Shown: piece by piece, positions 5,866-7,144 of the stretch
How positions within the stretch are numbered: the first letter of the stretch is position 1
How the letters are laid out: each line of letters opens with the position of its first letter
Assembly: GCA_031255375.1 (NCBI GenBank)
Contig: JAIRSP010000039.1
Coordinates: forward strand, 1-7,144
DNA length: 7,144 nt
Direction of reading: 5' to 3'
Source: Endomicrobium sp.
Lineage (GTDB): Bacteria; Elusimicrobiota; Endomicrobiia; Endomicrobiales; Endomicrobiaceae
Notes under the pieces: generated by a model
Databases searched by the model: none
Told to the model about the DNA's origin: nothing
The model's input: the letters and a program-made list of their open reading frames with translations, nothing else
Made by a program: the position numbers and the translations under genes

Positions 5866-6585
5866 TTAAATTTTAAAATTGTCACCTAAATATATGCTTT
5901 TAATTTCTTTGTTTTTAAGTAAATTATCTACATTTCCTTCAAACAAAATTTTTCCATCATGAATTATATATGCTCTATCCACAATTTCAAAAATTTCTCT
6001 AACATTATGATCAGTTATAAGAATTCCAAATCCTTTTGATTTTAATTTTTTAATAATTTTCTGTACATCAGAAACAGCTATTGGATCAATAGCTGCGAAT
6101 GGTTCATCCAAAAGTAAAACTTTTGGATTTATTATCAACGCCCTAGCAATTTCTAGCCGTCTTTTTTCTCCACAAGACAATGTGACGCCCAATTGTTTAC
6201 GTAGCTTAGAAAGATTAAAATCTTCAAGCAAAACTTCAACTTTATGTTTTCTTTGAAGTTTCGAATCTATAATCATTTGTGCTATAGATTTTAAATTATC
6301 TTCAACTGTTAATTTATTAAATATAGATGATTCCTGTGATAAATACCCAATACCAGCCCTAGCCCTTTTATACATCGGCCATCTATTTACATCAATACCA
6401 TCAATATAAACACTTCCACAATAATCTGTAATAATACCAATAATTATATGAAAAACTGTAGACTTTCCTGCTCCATTCGGTCCAAGCAAACCAACAATTT
6501 CTCCTTGTTTTATACTCATGCTTACTTCATCTACTATTACTCTACGTTTATACTTTTTATATAAATTTTTAACACTAAGTATCAT
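5866..6585 (-). CDS. lptB: LPS export ABC transporter ATP-binding protein LptB
   Basis: LptB is the cytoplasmic ATPase that, with LptF/LptG, extracts lipopolysaccharide from the inner membrane and drives it along the Lpt bridge. The 239-aa protein is a complete ABC domain of normal length: Walker A GPNGAGKST (35-43), Q-loop Gln84 in YLSQE, signature LSCGEKRR (136-143), Walker B VLLLDEP with Glu161, D-loop AAIDP, and switch His193 in TDHN. The TDHNVRE segment and the C-terminal IYLGDNF are typical of LptB and separate it from generic ABC ATPases. The first Gly of the LSGGE signature is Cys138 (TGT), one base from Gly. ATG 6585-6583 lies 8 nt after the lptA-like stop with only AGAAA as ribosome site, so the two genes are co-transcribed. 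One of the window's two Trp residues is Trp69, encoded by TGG. Confidence 0.95.
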   Translation of the reverse strand: MILSVKNLYKKYKRRVIVDEVSMSIKQGEIVGLLGPNGAGKSTVFHIIIGIITDYCGSVYIDGIDVNRWPMYKRARAGIGYLSQESSIFNKLTVEDNLKSIAQMIIDSKLQRKHKVEVLLEDFNLSKLRKQLGVTLSCGEKRRLEIARALIINPKVLLLDEPFAAIDPIAVSDVQKIIKKLKSKGFGILITDHNVREIFEIVDRAYIIHDGKILFEGNVDNLLKNKEIKSIYLGDNFKI

Positions 6586-6593
6586 TTTATTTT

Positions 6594-7144
6594 CTATTCA
6601 GTAAAAGTTAAAATAACTGAACCTTCAATGAAAATTTTATTATCATCGCCAGAATAACAGAACGTTATTTTGTTAGCCTCACAAATACATTTTCTTTTGT
6701 CACCACAAATACTAGCAACAATTTTCTTTCTATTATATTTTTTTAATGCTCCATCATATAAAAATTTCTTTAATAAAACATCGTTAAAATAATAAGATTT
6801 ATTACAATAATTCATAACATCAAAATTATTAGCATCAATAAATGTACGCAAAGTTTTTGCACCGTAATCAATGTAAATATCATCAGCATATAAAACAATA
6901 TGTAAATATAAATTGTTAATAAAATAATTTAATTTTAACACAACGTCACCAAAAATTGCTACACTTTTTTTGTTTTCATTATAACAAGCAATTTTACCAT
7001 TGCATTCAATAGTTTTATCATATTCAAATTTTGATAAAAAATTAATACCATTATATGCCAAAATAACATAGTTATTTTCATCGTAAATAATATTATTAGC
7101 AACTATTGTATTGTAATCATTCGAAACTTTTATATTTCCAGTGA
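6594..7144 (-). CDS. lptA: LptA/OstA-like periplasmic LPS transport protein, 5' end outside window
   Basis: The reading frame is open to the window edge, so the TTG at 7061 is an internal codon, not the start; 182 residues plus stop are visible. The sequence is made of short beta-strand repeats of the OstA/LptA type: TGNIKVSNDYNTIVANNIIY at the visible N-terminus, IACYNENKKSVAIFGDVVL (about residues 51-69), then CEANKITFCY with IFIEGSVILTF at the end. LptA forms the periplasmic beta-jellyroll bridge carrying LPS to the outer membrane. No signal peptide can be checked because the N-terminus is missing. The gene sits 8 nt before lptB, where lptA is expected, which supports the call more than similarity alone. 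Seven Cys residues are present, unusual for this protein. With 182 residues already seen before any signal peptide, it may be longer than usual, or an LptC-like or LptC-LptA fused protein. Confidence 0.65.
   Translation of the reverse strand, partial: TGNIKVSNDYNTIVANNIIYDENNYVILAYNGINFLSKFEYDKTIECNGKIACYNENKKSVAIFGDVVLKLNYFINNLYLHIVLYADDIYIDYGAKTLRTFIDANNFDVMNYCNKSYYFNDVLLKKFLYDGALKKYNRKKIVASICGDKRKCICEANKITFCYSGDDNKIFIEGSVILTFTE

Noticed and set aside
7059..7061. TTG as a start codon for the lptA-like gene
   Set aside because: The frame is open upstream to the window edge and the extra residues continue the OstA beta-strand pattern, so this is an internal Leu codon.
1..7144. CRISPR array, insertion sequence, tRNA/rRNA, phage or defence genes
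   Set aside because: I saw no spaced repeat array, transposase, terminal inverted repeats or RNA gene; the window is filled by housekeeping and regulatory genes in one direction.

Overview
The window is a strongly AT-rich stretch (by eye, GC well below one third) from a diderm (Gram-negative) bacterium. All genes lie on the minus strand, so transcription runs from high to low coordinates. The LPS-transport genes lptA/lptB indicate an outer membrane. TGA is used as a stop (end of rapZ) and Trp is encoded by TGG, so the standard bacterial code applies. The AT bias, only two Trp residues in about 2,180 visible residues and several altered catalytic motifs would fit a host-associated or reduced-genome lineage. 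The phylum cannot be fixed from sequence alone; Elusimicrobiota (Endomicrobia) or an AT-rich deltaproteobacterial-type lineage are guesses.

Layout in transcription order: (1) 7144-6594, 3' part of an OstA-fold lptA-like gene cut by the window edge; (2) 6585-5866, lptB, 8 nt downstream; (3) a 282-nt gap (5865-5584) with no gene, holding a possible promoter, a repeated TTTATTGTAT motif, two small inverted repeats and the only strong Shine-Dalgarno in the window; (4) 5583-5128, ptsN; (5) 5126-4185, hprK, with a non-ATG start 1 nt after the ptsN stop; (6) 4119-3265, rapZ; (7) 3190-2237, yvcK; (8) 2167-1907, ptsH; (9) 1872-127, ptsI; (10) 92-1, the 5' end of lepA, cut by the window edge. Gaps inside the second block are 1-74 nt with no convincing terminator, so ptsN to lepA could be one transcription unit.

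Together the second block encodes the soluble core of a phosphotransferase system without a sugar permease. EI (PtsI) takes phosphate from PEP and passes it to HPr His15, and HPr can pass it to EIIA-Ntr (PtsN). HprK can phosphorylate HPr on Ser46 according to metabolic state. RapZ and YvcK, both linked in other bacteria to amino-sugar/cell-envelope and central carbon control, sit between the kinase and its substrate. With LPS export upstream, this looks like a regulatory PTS coupling energy status to envelope synthesis; that role is inference.

I do not see an unknown defence system or mobile element. The points of interest are the composite gene order, the apparent absence of rpoN/hpf between lptB and ptsN, the hprK start codon, and unusual substitutions in the HprK, PtsI, LptB and RapZ motifs.
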